This document shows, piece after piece, positions 1 through 6,057 of a DNA stretch of 9,280 nt. Below the pieces are notes generated by a model. The model was not told the DNA's origin. It saw only the letters and a list, made by a program, of their open reading frames with translations, and made no database searches. Source of the DNA: an uncultured Clostridia bacterium. GTDB lineage: Bacteria > Bacillota > Clostridia > Christensenellales > Pumilibacteraceae. Positions within the stretch are counted from its first letter, which is position 1. Each line of letters starts with the position of its first letter. The position numbers and the translations under genes are program-made. The stretch spans positions 1-9,280 of the forward strand of contig CANQUR010000059.1 in the NCBI GenBank assembly GCA_947627075.1, in the 5' to 3' direction.

Positions 1-2
1 CA

Positions 3-1124
3 CAGTCGCAGACGTTCTACGTCGGCGAGCAATACGCGATCGATTTCGTGCCGGTGACAAGCGGTGAGCTTCCCGCGCCCACGAAATACTCCTTCACGGT
101 GGAGCGCGGCGGCGAATTCGTCACGATAGACGCCATGGGCATAATAAAGGCGCGCAAGGAGTGCGAGGTGCTCGTCAAGATCTCGGCGGCGGGCGTAGAG
201 ACGGAAGTAGAGCTTAAAGCCGTCGACCGACTTATCGACAGCATACAGCTCACTCCGCCAAAGGACGCAAAGGTGGGTCAAAGCTACAAATTGGGAGTCA
301 CCTACGAGCCTGAAAGCGCGACGGCAAAGCGAATCCTGTATACGGTGAGCGACCCAACGAAAGCGCGCATAACGGCGGACGGAGTGTTGAAGTTTCAAAA
401 GGCAGGTTTAGTCACGGTATACGCGGCGGCGGAGCGCGGCGAAAGTCGCAGCAGCGTGACCTTCCTCATTCGCAACGTACTGCATCTAACCGATGCGGAA
501 GCAATAAATTTCGATTCGTTCGACGGATTCGACTCATTGGGCAACGCGAGCGGCTCGCTGACGAAGAATTCGAGTGCGCGACTGAGCTTTTTTTTCGGAG
601 ATGACGCCACCTATCGCAAGGTGACGCTTATTTCGTCGTCGCCCGACGTCATTTATATCGACGGCAACGTATTGACGGCAAAAAAAGTGGGTAGCGCGAC
701 GGTGACAGTCGTCTATCACGACGGAAGCGACCAAAAAAAGCAGATCTACACCATACAAATCGAGGTGCGCGGACAAAAGTTGAGCGACATAGCAACGAAT
801 TGGGGCTACAAGATCCGCAAAAGCCTCGGGCATTACGGCGCATTTATGTTTATGGGGATATTCGCCATACTCACCTTCGTACTGTTTATAAAGAACCGCT
901 ATTTGGCGTCCATACTCACCTTCGCGTCCGGCTTCGGAATAGCCGGGCTCACCGAGCTGTTGCAAATGATCGCGCCCAATCGCGGTCCGTCCTTCGCGGA
1001 CGTACTGCTCGACTTCCAAGGCTTTTGCACGTCGACCGTTCCCATACTGATAGGCTTTTGTATAGTTTGGGCGGTCAAATACTTCAAAGCCAAGCGAAGT
1101 TCAAAGGAATCGAACGAAAACTGA
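3..1124 (+). CDS. Ig-like (Big_2) domain protein with C-terminal VanZ-like membrane domain, 5' partial
   Basis: The reading frame is open from the first complete codon at position 3 to TGA at 1122-1124, giving 373 visible residues, so the true start lies upstream. A GTG at 48 is in frame, but coherent coding sequence precedes it and it is not chosen. The N-terminal two-thirds is beta-rich and reads as tandem bacterial Ig-like modules: the end of one to about 220, a full Big_2-type module at about 222-470 (pattern 'I.L.P....vGqsy.l.v...P..A' then 'G.v....G..tV'), and a divergent one at about 477-768. Three hydrophobic segments follow (about 834-890, 900-950, 1035-1080). They carry VanZ-type signature residues: His at 831 (GHYGAF), Glu at 954 (TELLQ), then NRGPSFADVLLD at about 978-1013, with a lysine/arginine-rich tail. 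VanZ-family membrane proteins are linked to teicoplanin or lipoglycopeptide tolerance, but their biochemistry is poorly defined. The usual first helix of VanZ appears to be replaced by the Ig-like stalk, so an N-terminal signal or anchor outside the window is expected. The Ig-like call is firm; VanZ is likely but divergent. Confidence 0.72.
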   Translation, partial: QSQTFYVGEQYAIDFVPVTSGELPAPTKYSFTVERGGEFVTIDAMGIIKARKECEVLVKISAAGVETEVELKAVDRLIDSIQLTPPKDAKVGQSYKLGVTYEPESATAKRILYTVSDPTKARITADGVLKFQKAGLVTVYAAAERGESRSSVTFLIRNVLHLTDAEAINFDSFDGFDSLGNASGSLTKNSSARLSFFFGDDATYRKVTLISSSPDVIYIDGNVLTAKKVGSATVTVVYHDGSDQKKQIYTIQIEVRGQKLSDIATNWGYKIRKSLGHYGAFMFMGIFAILTFVLFIKNRYLASILTFASGFGIAGLTELLQMIAPNRGPSFADVLLDFQGFCTSTVPILIGFCIVWAVKYFKAKRSSKESNEN

Positions 1125-1342
1125 CCCAATGGAGCAAAGACGACGGCACATCCCCGCTATCTCGCGCTCCAATCTTCATTTTGTGTGATATTTTCGTTCC
1201 TGTTTTTGACTTTTTTGCGGGATATTTGGCGCAATTCCCTCTTTTTTCATAAAAAATAACTCGCATAAGCGAGTCACTTTTAGCGATTGATACAAAAAAA
1301 TTAAAAGTTTGCCATTATTTGTGCAAAAGCCGCTCAAAACAC
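1125..1342. other. Intergenic region without a supported gene
   Basis: Apart from the hairpin at 1259-1274, no gene is supported in this stretch. An in-frame stretch on the minus strand (ATG at 1266, running into the VanZ-like gene) lacks a ribosome binding site, and its start codon lies inside the hairpin. A plus-strand frame running from inside the upstream gene to about 1252 is out of frame with that gene. T-rich runs at 1195-1217 and 1240-1250 and an A-rich run at 1250-1256 give it an intergenic look. The block could be a dispersed intergenic repeat; see the findings. Confidence 0.5.
1251..1280. terminator. Short hairpin, possible terminator behind the VanZ-like gene
   Basis: A perfect 6-bp stem, ACTCGC (1259-1264) and GCGAGT (1269-1274), encloses an ATAA loop. 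Read on the minus strand it is followed by TTATTTTTTATG, a good U-tract. Read on the plus strand only CACTTTTAG follows, a weak U-tract. It could end transcription of the VanZ-like gene inefficiently, or stop antisense transcripts running toward that gene. The stem is short, so confidence is moderate. Confidence 0.45.
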
Positions 1343-1371
1343 TTGCTTTTTCTTTTAGTTTACTATATAAT
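1343..1371 (+). promoter_or_regulatory. Sigma-A-type promoter of tRNA-Thr
   Basis: A -35 box TTGCTT (1343-1348) and a perfect -10 box TATAAT (1366-1371) are separated by 17 bp. Transcription would start near 1378, leaving a leader of about 47 nt before the mature tRNA 5' end at 1425, which RNase P would remove. The near-consensus boxes fit a stable-RNA promoter. Confidence 0.8.
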
Positions 1372-1424
1372 GGTTATCGTTGCCGCTGAATGTTGCGTTT
1401 TTTAATCGTGCGCTCGCGACATAT

Positions 1425-1500
1425 GCTGTTATGGCTCAGTAGGTAGAGCACGTCCTTGGTAAGGACGAGGTCCCGGGTTCAAGTCCCGGTAACAGCTCCA
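1425..1500 (+). tRNA. trnT: tRNA-Thr (anticodon GGT)
   Basis: A complete 76-nt cloverleaf can be drawn. The acceptor stem is GCTGTTA (1425-1431) with TAACAGC (1490-1496). The D-arm is GCTC/GAGC (1434-1449). The anticodon arm is CGTCC/GGACG around the loop TTGGTAA (1456-1462), giving anticodon GGT, which reads ACC and ACU threonine codons. The variable loop is AGGTC. The T-arm is CCGGG/CCCGG around TTCAAGT. Discriminator T and an encoded CCA end it at 1498-1500. It has its own promoter and terminator and so is a monocistronic unit, convergent with the rhodanese-TtcA gene. No duplicated 3' end or integrase suggests use as an attachment site. Confidence 0.97.
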
Positions 1501-1532
1501 AAAAACTCGCCCTTTTCGGGCGAGTTTTTTTA
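1501..1532. terminator. Intrinsic terminator of tRNA-Thr, probably bidirectional
   Basis: The stem CTCGCCC (1506-1512) and GGGCGAG (1518-1524) encloses a TTTTC loop, with AAAAA before it and TTTTTTT (1525-1531) after it. It starts at the base after the tRNA CCA. On the minus strand the same stem is followed by five T residues, so it can also end the convergent rhodanese-TtcA transcript, whose stop codon is at 1552-1554. Confidence 0.9.
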
Positions 1533-1551
1533 TGTGGTTACTGAGGTAAAA

Positions 1552-2661
1552 TCAATATTCGTCGGCAAAAAAGTGTTTTGCGCCGCTTTTGTCCTTGTAC
1601 GCGATTACGGTCGACAAATTGACGTTTTCGACGCTCTTGAAGATATTTTGCTCTATTTCGGGATCGTCCTTTGCAAGTCGGGCTATGAGCTCCTTTATCT
1701 GCTTGCGTTTGGAACTCATATTGCCGTCTATCGAGCATGACTCGGTGAATCGGCACGCGCATTGTATGAAATTGAGCCCGTTATAGTCGCGCCAAGCTTT
1801 GATATCCGCTTCGCGCACGAGGTACATGGGGCGGATCAGCTCCATTCCCTCGAAGTTCGTGCTTTTGAGCTTTGGCATCATGGTTTGGACCTGCCCGCCG
1901 AACAGCATGCCCATCAAAATTGTTTCGATGACGTCGTCGTAGTGATGCCCGAGCGCGATCTTGTTGCATCCGAGCTCCCTCGCCTTGTTGTACAGGTGCC
2001 CCCTGCGCATTCTCGCGCAAATATAGCACGGCGATTTCGTGATATTAAAGACGTTTTCAAAGATGTCCGTTTCGAACACGGTGGTGGGAATATCCAAAAG
2101 CTTTGCGTTACGCTCGATCATCTCGCGGTTTTCGCGGCTGTATCCGGGGTCCATAACCAAAAACACAAGCTCGAACTCGAATTTGTTGTGGCGTTTCAGC
2201 TCTTGAAAAAGCTTCGCCATAAGCATGGAATCCTTCCCGCCCGAAATACAAACGGCTATTTTGTCATGCGGCTTTATGAGGTCATAAGCCACAATGCCCT
2301 TTGCGAATCTACTGAAAAGCACGCTGTGGAACTTTTTTCGAATGCTCTCCTCCGCCCTTTTTGCAGTCTCGTCGTCGGCTTGTTCGATAGCTCTTTTTAG
2401 CCACTCTACATAGCCGCCGTTTAGTTCGTAAGCGTCGTAATCCAGCGCCCGCAAGGCTTCTACCGCTTCGCCGCTTACAGTGCCGTTGCGGCAGTATATC
2501 ACGAGCTTTTTGTCATGCGGAAGAGGCGCGGACAAAAGCTTATCCCTCGGCACGTTCACGGCGCCGGGAATATGTCCGTAATTATAAGCGTACTCATCGC
2601 GGATATCCACGATAATATGGTCGCCTAAATTATTGAGCTCTTTTATGGTCGTTTTCCACAT
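1552..2661 (-). CDS. ttcA: Rhodanese-TtcA fusion, predicted tRNA cytidine 2-thiolation enzyme
   Basis: The protein has 369 residues. Residues 1-90 form a rhodanese domain: VDIRDEYAY at 18-26, GHIPGAVNVP at 29-38, and active-site loop CRNGTVS with Cys57 as the predicted persulfide carrier. Residues about 105-335 form a TtcA-type adenine-nucleotide alpha-hydrolase: PP-loop SGGKDS (140-145), the CYICARMRRG cluster (Cys212 and Cys215), the ALGHHYDD helix (236-243), and late cysteines in QCACRF (Cys301, Cys303). In characterised TtcA, three cysteines of this kind bind a [4Fe-4S] cluster, and ATP activates C32 of certain tRNAs for 2-thiolation in the cytoplasm. The late motif here is C-x-C rather than the C-x2-C of the E. 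coli protein. Fusion to rhodanese suggests that sulfur is delivered in cis (inference). The start is set by where the rhodanese fold begins; no Shine-Dalgarno sequence precedes it, and a promoter ends six bases upstream. The substrate could differ from C32. Confidence 0.88.
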   Translation of the reverse strand: MWKTTIKELNNLGDHIIVDIRDEYAYNYGHIPGAVNVPRDKLLSAPLPHDKKLVIYCRNGTVSGEAVEALRALDYDAYELNGGYVEWLKRAIEQADDETAKRAEESIRKKFHSVLFSRFAKGIVAYDLIKPHDKIAVCISGGKDSMLMAKLFQELKRHNKFEFELVFLVMDPGYSRENREMIERNAKLLDIPTTVFETDIFENVFNITKSPCYICARMRRGHLYNKARELGCNKIALGHHYDDVIETILMGMLFGGQVQTMMPKLKSTNFEGMELIRPMYLVREADIKAWRDYNGLNFIQCACRFTESCSIDGNMSSKRKQIKELIARLAKDDPEIEQNIFKSVENVNLSTVIAYKDKSGAKHFFADEY

Positions 2662-2667
2662 AGCTTT

Positions 2668-2696
2668 GTTATATCATTTTTTTAAGCAAAAGTCAA
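2668..2696 (-). promoter_or_regulatory. Promoter of the rhodanese-TtcA gene, implying a near-leaderless mRNA
   Basis: Read on the minus strand, TTGACT (2696-2691) and TATAAC (2673-2668) are separated by exactly 17 bp, close to the sigma-A consensus. Only six bases lie between the -10 box and the ATG (2661-2659). The predicted transcription start therefore falls on or next to the start codon. No GGAGG-like site is present in the gap, unlike most other genes in this window. Confidence 0.7.
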
Positions 2697-2715
2697 TTCA
2701 TTATCGCTCGTTTGG

Positions 2716-4926
2716 TTATAGGACATATCGGATAGCAGGCGCCACTCCCGCACCGTTATCGAAAACGGGCAAATATTTTTCCGCCGCCGCGCGTCTTATC
2801 GCAAAAGCGCCGTTTGAGGTCATATTATACGGCGAACGCAACCACCAGCTGCCATATCCGTCAACATGATACCCGCCTTGACACTTTGCATAATCGGTCA
2901 CAAGTAGCTCTACGCCTTTTTCCAAGTACGTATCGACCTCGGCTCTACTCAACAAAAACACCTTGTCAAAAGTGTCCTCGCAAGCGTACGAATTTAATAA
3001 TACCCCCGTAGATTTGGCGCTGTTGTCCACTTTCGCCGCCACGATCGCATTGCGCGCCGTTGAGTCAAATGCCGTATCCGAAAAAGCTCCGTTTAGCCAA
3101 GCCCTTATGTCGCTTTCCTTGTAATTGTTGGAATGTACCCTTTTTCCGCCGATATAGCGTTCCGTTAGTTCCCTGTAATATGCTTGCGAGTCGATTATGA
3201 CGTCGCTCACAAGAAACGCCGTTTCTCCATCCGTTTCGAGTACGCGCCACTTTATAGGCATAAATTCAAACCAATAAACCGTATTTATCTTGTATCCGTT
3301 AGTCGGTTGATGAGAGTTTTCCTCGGTCGCGGCAGAGTTCGCATAATAAGGACGGTATTTGGTAAAGTATACGCCGCGATATTTTTTCCCGTCGTGCTCG
3401 ACATCGATATACCACATAAACGGCTCCTCGCTTTCTATAAGATAGTAGCCGTAATCGTTCCAATTTTTGAGGTCGTCCGCTTTCATATTCAAATTCAGCT
3501 CGATCCCGTCGTTTTTTACCTCCGACTGCGGATATGCGCCCATATAAATGTAATTTTTATCCTCGCTCCAAATATAGCCGTCATTAGGCTCTTTGGGACC
3601 GTTTTTATCGCCGCAACGTTCGCAAACGCCGAACTTGTTGTAAATATGCCCCTTTGTGCCGCTCTTTGTACGCGATTCCGACCGGGAGCAAACCTCACAA
3701 AAGCGAGTTTCGGTGCCGTCGACAAAGCAAGTGGCGTCGTCATTGTATTTCCACGCGCCCCACAAGTGCCCGTCGGACGCGATAACCTCGTCTTTTTCGT
3801 AGCCGCATTCGTTGCAAATCGAGCGTCTTGACCCGTTTTGAGTACAAGTAGGAGGATTTTCGTCGATAGCGACAAACTCATGAGGCATTATGCTTGTGAG
3901 CTGTCTTTCGCCGCAAACCGCGCATACGTGATAATGCTCCTTTTCGTCATGCTCCCAACTCGATCCGAAGCTATGTTCGAGCTTCGGAACAGACTCGGAC
4001 CGTATCGTCTTGCCGCAAACCGCGCAAATCAAATGCTTGCTTCCCTCGCTCGCACAGGACGGTTGCGCGTCGAAGATCCATTCTCCGTCCTTGTGTCCGC
4101 TCGCCGCTATGCTTTCGGTCCTTTCGTAACCGCAAATCGTGCAAGTGTACTTGATACTGCCCGCCTGGGTGCAATCGGGCGGGACGGTAACGCCCGTATC
4201 GAAGCTGTGTTCACCGCCGCCGCTATCGCCGCACACCAAACAAGATCGAAAATGCTTTACTTCGTCAAATTCCCATTCATCGTACAGGTGATCGCTTTTA
4301 GGCAGAATTTCTATGCTTGAATAATCGCAGACCTTGCAAGAATACTCGATCTTGCCTTCGCGTTTACAGGTAGGATGATCCACTTCTTTGAAAATATCGT
4401 GTTCCGTCTCGCTACCCGACTGCCTTTCGCCGCACACCGAGCAACTATGAAAATGAGCGTTTTCGTCATAGTCCCAAACGTCCGAGAAGTCATGCTCGAT
4501 CGTCGGGATCTCCTCTTCACGCAATCTCGAACCGCAAACCGCGCAACTTTTGTATCTCAAACCTTTTTCGGTGCAGGTAGCCTCCCTTTCGGTTTGCCAT
4601 TCGCCCTCGGAATGACGGAGCATAGGCGTACTTTCACTCTTGTTGTAGCCGCAATCAATGCAAATATAGTCCACAAGTCCCATTTCGGTACAAGACGCGG
4701 CTTTGACCGTTTGCGAGGCGAAATTATGATACCCTTCTTCGAGCTTTTCGCCGCAATCAAGACACTTTTTGTAATGATACGTTTCGTCATATGACCATTT
4801 GTCGGCAAACGTATGCTCGCACCTATTCGTATGCTCATTTCTGCAACACTGCATCAAAAGGATCACAGTCGTCGCGCAAACGATAAGTATCGCCAAAACC
4901 GCTATTAGCCATATACGCCTTTTCAT
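2716..4926 (-). CDS. Membrane-anchored surface protein with Cys-x2-Cys repeat array and DUF6273-like C-terminal domain
   Basis: The protein has 736 residues. The ATG at 4926 is chosen because AAGGAG sits four bases before it; an in-frame ATG 48 bp further upstream lacks such a site and falls in the promoter. Residues 1-30 are a Lys/Arg start plus a hydrophobic segment, a signal-anchor or signal peptide; LLMQCC is a poor lipobox. Residues 38-440 hold twelve C-x2-C motifs (first Cys at 55, 89, 128, 162, 197, 229, 262, 301, 335, 371, 410, 435) in two module types, described under the repeat entry. Residues about 449-550 resemble a segment often found before DUF6273 (YIYMGAYPQSEV, KYRGVYFTKYRP). 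Residues 551-736 match DUF6273: FMPIKWRVLE, SDIRAWLNGAF, DKVFLLS, SWWLRSP, and GVAPAIRYVL at the end. It is probably extracellular. The biochemical function is unknown, and metal binding by the cysteines is only a possibility. It lies between two terminated or separately promoted units and has its own promoter. No terminator follows it, so read-through into the rhodanese-TtcA gene is possible. Confidence 0.85.
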   Translation of the reverse strand: MKRRIWLIAVLAILIVCATTVILLMQCCRNEHTNRCEHTFADKWSYDETYHYKKCLDCGEKLEEGYHNFASQTVKAASCTEMGLVDYICIDCGYNKSESTPMLRHSEGEWQTEREATCTEKGLRYKSCAVCGSRLREEEIPTIEHDFSDVWDYDENAHFHSCSVCGERQSGSETEHDIFKEVDHPTCKREGKIEYSCKVCDYSSIEILPKSDHLYDEWEFDEVKHFRSCLVCGDSGGGEHSFDTGVTVPPDCTQAGSIKYTCTICGYERTESIAASGHKDGEWIFDAQPSCASEGSKHLICAVCGKTIRSESVPKLEHSFGSSWEHDEKEHYHVCAVCGERQLTSIMPHEFVAIDENPPTCTQNGSRRSICNECGYEKDEVIASDGHLWGAWKYNDDATCFVDGTETRFCEVCSRSESRTKSGTKGHIYNKFGVCERCGDKNGPKEPNDGYIWSEDKNYIYMGAYPQSEVKNDGIELNLNMKADDLKNWNDYGYYLIESEEPFMWYIDVEHDGKKYRGVYFTKYRPYYANSAATEENSHQPTNGYKINTVYWFEFMPIKWRVLETDGETAFLVSDVIIDSQAYYRELTERYIGGKRVHSNNYKESDIRAWLNGAFSDTAFDSTARNAIVAAKVDNSAKSTGVLLNSYACEDTFDKVFLLSRAEVDTYLEKGVELLVTDYAKCQGGYHVDGYGSWWLRSPYNMTSNGAFAIRRAAAEKYLPVFDNGAGVAPAIRYVL
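3613..4815 (-). repeat. In-gene array of Cys-x2-Cys modules, two alternating types
   Basis: Type A modules follow the pattern H-x-F-x3-W-x-YDE/HDE-x2-H-x3-C-x2-C-G; they begin near residues 38, 145, 213 and 318. Type B modules follow the pattern T-C-T-x2-G-x4-Y/R-x-C-x2-C-G/D-x6-E-x-I; their first Cys is at residues 79, 118, 187, 252, 291, 361 and 400. The order is A-B-B-A-B-A-B-B-A-B-B, followed by a lone C-x2-C at 435-438. The DNA is also repetitive: the 14-mer CCGCAAACCGCGCA (plus strand) occurs exactly at 3911-3924, 4013-4026 and 4532-4545, each encoding CAVCG. Such arrays can shrink or grow by recombination. Confidence 0.85.
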
Positions 4927-4930
4927 TTTT

Positions 4931-4936
4931 CTCCTT
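4931..4936 (-). promoter_or_regulatory. Ribosome binding site that fixes the start of the Cys-x2-Cys array protein
   Basis: AAGGAG on the minus strand precedes the ATG at 4926 by four bases. It selects this start over the in-frame ATG at 4974, which would overlap the promoter -10 region and would add 16 residues ahead of the Lys/Arg-rich membrane-anchor start. Confidence 0.8.
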
Positions 4937-4964
4937 GGTAAAAAATCGAATGGATTATACCCAT

Positions 4965-4993
4965 ATTTTAACACAAAAAGCCGAATAGCTCAA
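4965..4993 (-). promoter_or_regulatory. Promoter of the Cys-x2-Cys array protein gene
   Basis: On the minus strand, TTGAGC (4993-4988) and TAAAAT (4970-4965) are 17 bp apart, with TG one base before the -10 box (an extended -10). Transcription would start near 4958, giving a leader of about 32 nt that contains the ribosome binding site. The block 4937-5047 is strongly AT-rich, as expected for a promoter region downstream of a terminator. Confidence 0.65.
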
Positions 4994-5047
4994 CAATTTT
5001 CGAATAAAAATGCCTTACTCATTAAAAAAAGATCTTTATTTTTATAG

Positions 5048-5074
5048 AAAAAAAGCAACGGATTATCCGTTGCT
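5048..5074 (-). terminator. Intrinsic terminator of the pilin/adhesin operon
   Basis: On the minus strand a 9-bp stem (AGCAACGGA with TCCGTTGCT, 5074-5054) and a TAA loop are followed at once by seven T residues (5054-5048). It lies 16 bp after the stop codon of the last pilin gene and separates this operon from the next gene's promoter. Confidence 0.92.
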
Positions 5075-5089
5075 CATAAAACGATTATT

Positions 5090-5659
5090 TCAAGCGGCGA
5101 TAGGTCCGACTTTATTTAAGGGAGTTACCGAAATACTGCCTTCCCAAATATTTTTTTCGCCATAGTATATACCGAGCGTGATTTCGACCGCGTCACCTAC
5201 CAATTCCAACGTTAGATCCTTAATAATAAGATTTTGCCCATAAGAAACGCCTGCAAACAGCAGAGTTATATCGTCGTCGTCGGTTTCATTACCCTCGTCA
5301 TCTACTTTTTTTGCTATGCTGTACTTACCCGCAGTTTCGGTAAGTTTTGCTTCCACGATCATACCGTCCTGCAACAAATACGTATAATCTGTATTCGCAT
5401 CGTCGTGATTGAACTTTACGGTAGATTTATCACCCACCGTGACTGTTTGAAAGTTAGAACCAAAGCGGAAGTTCCTTCGCAAATTATCAAACGCTTCGTT
5501 ACCGAGGATCTCGGCTTGCGCCACCTCTTGCATAGAGGCGGTCGTAGTCAAGATCGTCGAAGTCATCACCGTTACCATAAGCGACACCAAAGCGAGAAGC
5601 AGTACGGCAATAAGCATTTCGGTAAGCGTAAAACCATGTTTAGAACGTAACTTTTTCAT
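5090..5659 (-). CDS. Type IV prepilin-like protein, PilW/GspJ-like minor pilin
   Basis: The protein has 189 residues. A short basic leader (residues 1-9, ending in Gly9) is followed by the class III prepilin signature G|FTLTEMLIAVLLLALVSL, with cleavage and N-methylation predicted between Gly9 and Phe10 and Glu14 at mature +5. The hydrophobic helix runs to about residue 38. A soluble C-terminal domain follows, with an acidic patch (GNETDDDD) that could bind cations, though this is untested. Starting with FTLTE and followed by a variable beta-rich domain, it most resembles PilW or GspJ minor pilins; that subtype is inference. It is the last gene of the operon. Its ATG overlaps the preceding stop as ATGA, so translation is probably coupled. 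The upstream site is an atypical GAGGGGGG ending six bases before the ATG and lying inside the previous gene's repeat tail. Processing would need a prepilin peptidase, which is not in the window. Confidence 0.88.
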   Translation of the reverse strand: MKKLRSKHGFTLTEMLIAVLLLALVSLMVTVMTSTILTTTASMQEVAQAEILGNEAFDNLRRNFRFGSNFQTVTVGDKSTVKFNHDDANTDYTYLLQDGMIVEAKLTETAGKYSIAKKVDDEGNETDDDDITLLFAGVSYGQNLIIKDLTLELVGDAVEITLGIYYGEKNIWEGSISVTPLNKVGPIAA

Positions 5660-6042
5660 GGCGTTCCCCCCTCGGTAGAACCACCCTCGGTAGAACCACC
5701 CTCGGCGGCTTTATACACCGTCATTCCGTCTTGGGTGACAATGTCAACGTTCACGTCGGCTTTACTTTCATCGACGTTTGCTTCACCCTTTTCATCATCC
5801 GTGGCTTCATAATGGACCTTGCCGTTTGAATTTGACGCAACTCCATCCAACATGCTCTCCAAGTCATCTACGGCTTTATAGAACGCTTCGTCTTGATTGC
5901 GCGCTTCGACATTTATATTCATCGAAGCCGAATAAAGCGCGGCAAAAAGCCCTGCGGCAAGCGCGATAATGACCACAGCCACAAGGATCTCGACGAGCGT
6001 TTCGCCCTTTTTGGAACCAAGTTTATGAAAAATTCGTTTCAT
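5656..6042 (-). CDS. Type IV prepilin-like protein, PilV/GspI-like, with Gly-Ser-Thr-Glu repeat tail
   Basis: The protein has 128 residues. A basic 13-residue leader ends in KKG and is followed by ETLVEILVAVVIIALAAG, so the predicted cleavage site is Gly13|Glu14 with Glu18 at mature +5. The unusual feature is Glu instead of Phe or Met at mature +1. The helix is followed by a short acidic soluble domain and a tail of 2.5 units of EGGST ending in TP. The ETLVE...LVAVVII form and small size recall PilV/GspI minor pilins (inference). The start is supported by GAGGAG eight bases upstream, lying just before the end of the previous gene. Its stop overlaps the next start. With so small a soluble domain it is unlikely to be the major shaft pilin. 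Confidence 0.85.
   Translation of the reverse strand: MKRIFHKLGSKKGETLVEILVAVVIIALAAGLFAALYSASMNINVEARNQDEAFYKAVDDLESMLDGVASNSNGKVHYEATDDEKGEANVDESKADVNVDIVTQDGMTVYKAAEGGSTEGGSTEGGTP
5669..5705 (-). repeat. 15-bp tandem repeat encoding the EGGST tail, next to a six-G run
   Basis: The plus-strand unit CCCTCGGTAGAACCA occurs at 5669-5683 and 5684-5698, followed by a partial third copy at 5699-5705. The unit keeps frame (five codons), so copy-number change would only lengthen or shorten the tail. A six-C run (5666-5671; G6 in the coding strand) borders it and forms the core of the ribosome binding site of the next pilin gene. Confidence 0.9.
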
Positions 6043-6057
6043 TCTTTTTTCTCCTCA

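Noticed and set aside
580..600. T8 run in the Ig-like region as a phase-variation switch
   Set aside because: Eight T residues encode SFFF in a normal frame; the tract is short and there is no sign of alternative frames being used.
800..1252. Plus-strand open frame of 150 codons overlapping the VanZ-like gene
   Set aside because: It is out of frame with a well-supported membrane protein, its sequence looks random and basic, and it lacks a ribosome binding site.
1084..1266. Minus-strand 60-codon frame starting in the hairpin
   Set aside because: It has no ribosome binding site, its start codon is inside a hairpin, and it runs into the VanZ-like gene in antisense; kept only as part of the possible repeat.
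1456..1740. Plus-strand frame starting inside the tRNA
   Set aside because: It starts in the anticodon loop of a clear tRNA and runs antisense to the TtcA domain.
1762..2400. Plus-strand open frame of 212 codons
   Set aside because: It is an antisense shadow of the rhodanese-TtcA gene, which has all expected motifs.
3900..4550. Repeated 14-mers considered as a CRISPR array
   Set aside because: The repeats encode CAVCG in a long coding frame, are irregularly spaced, and lack uniform spacers.
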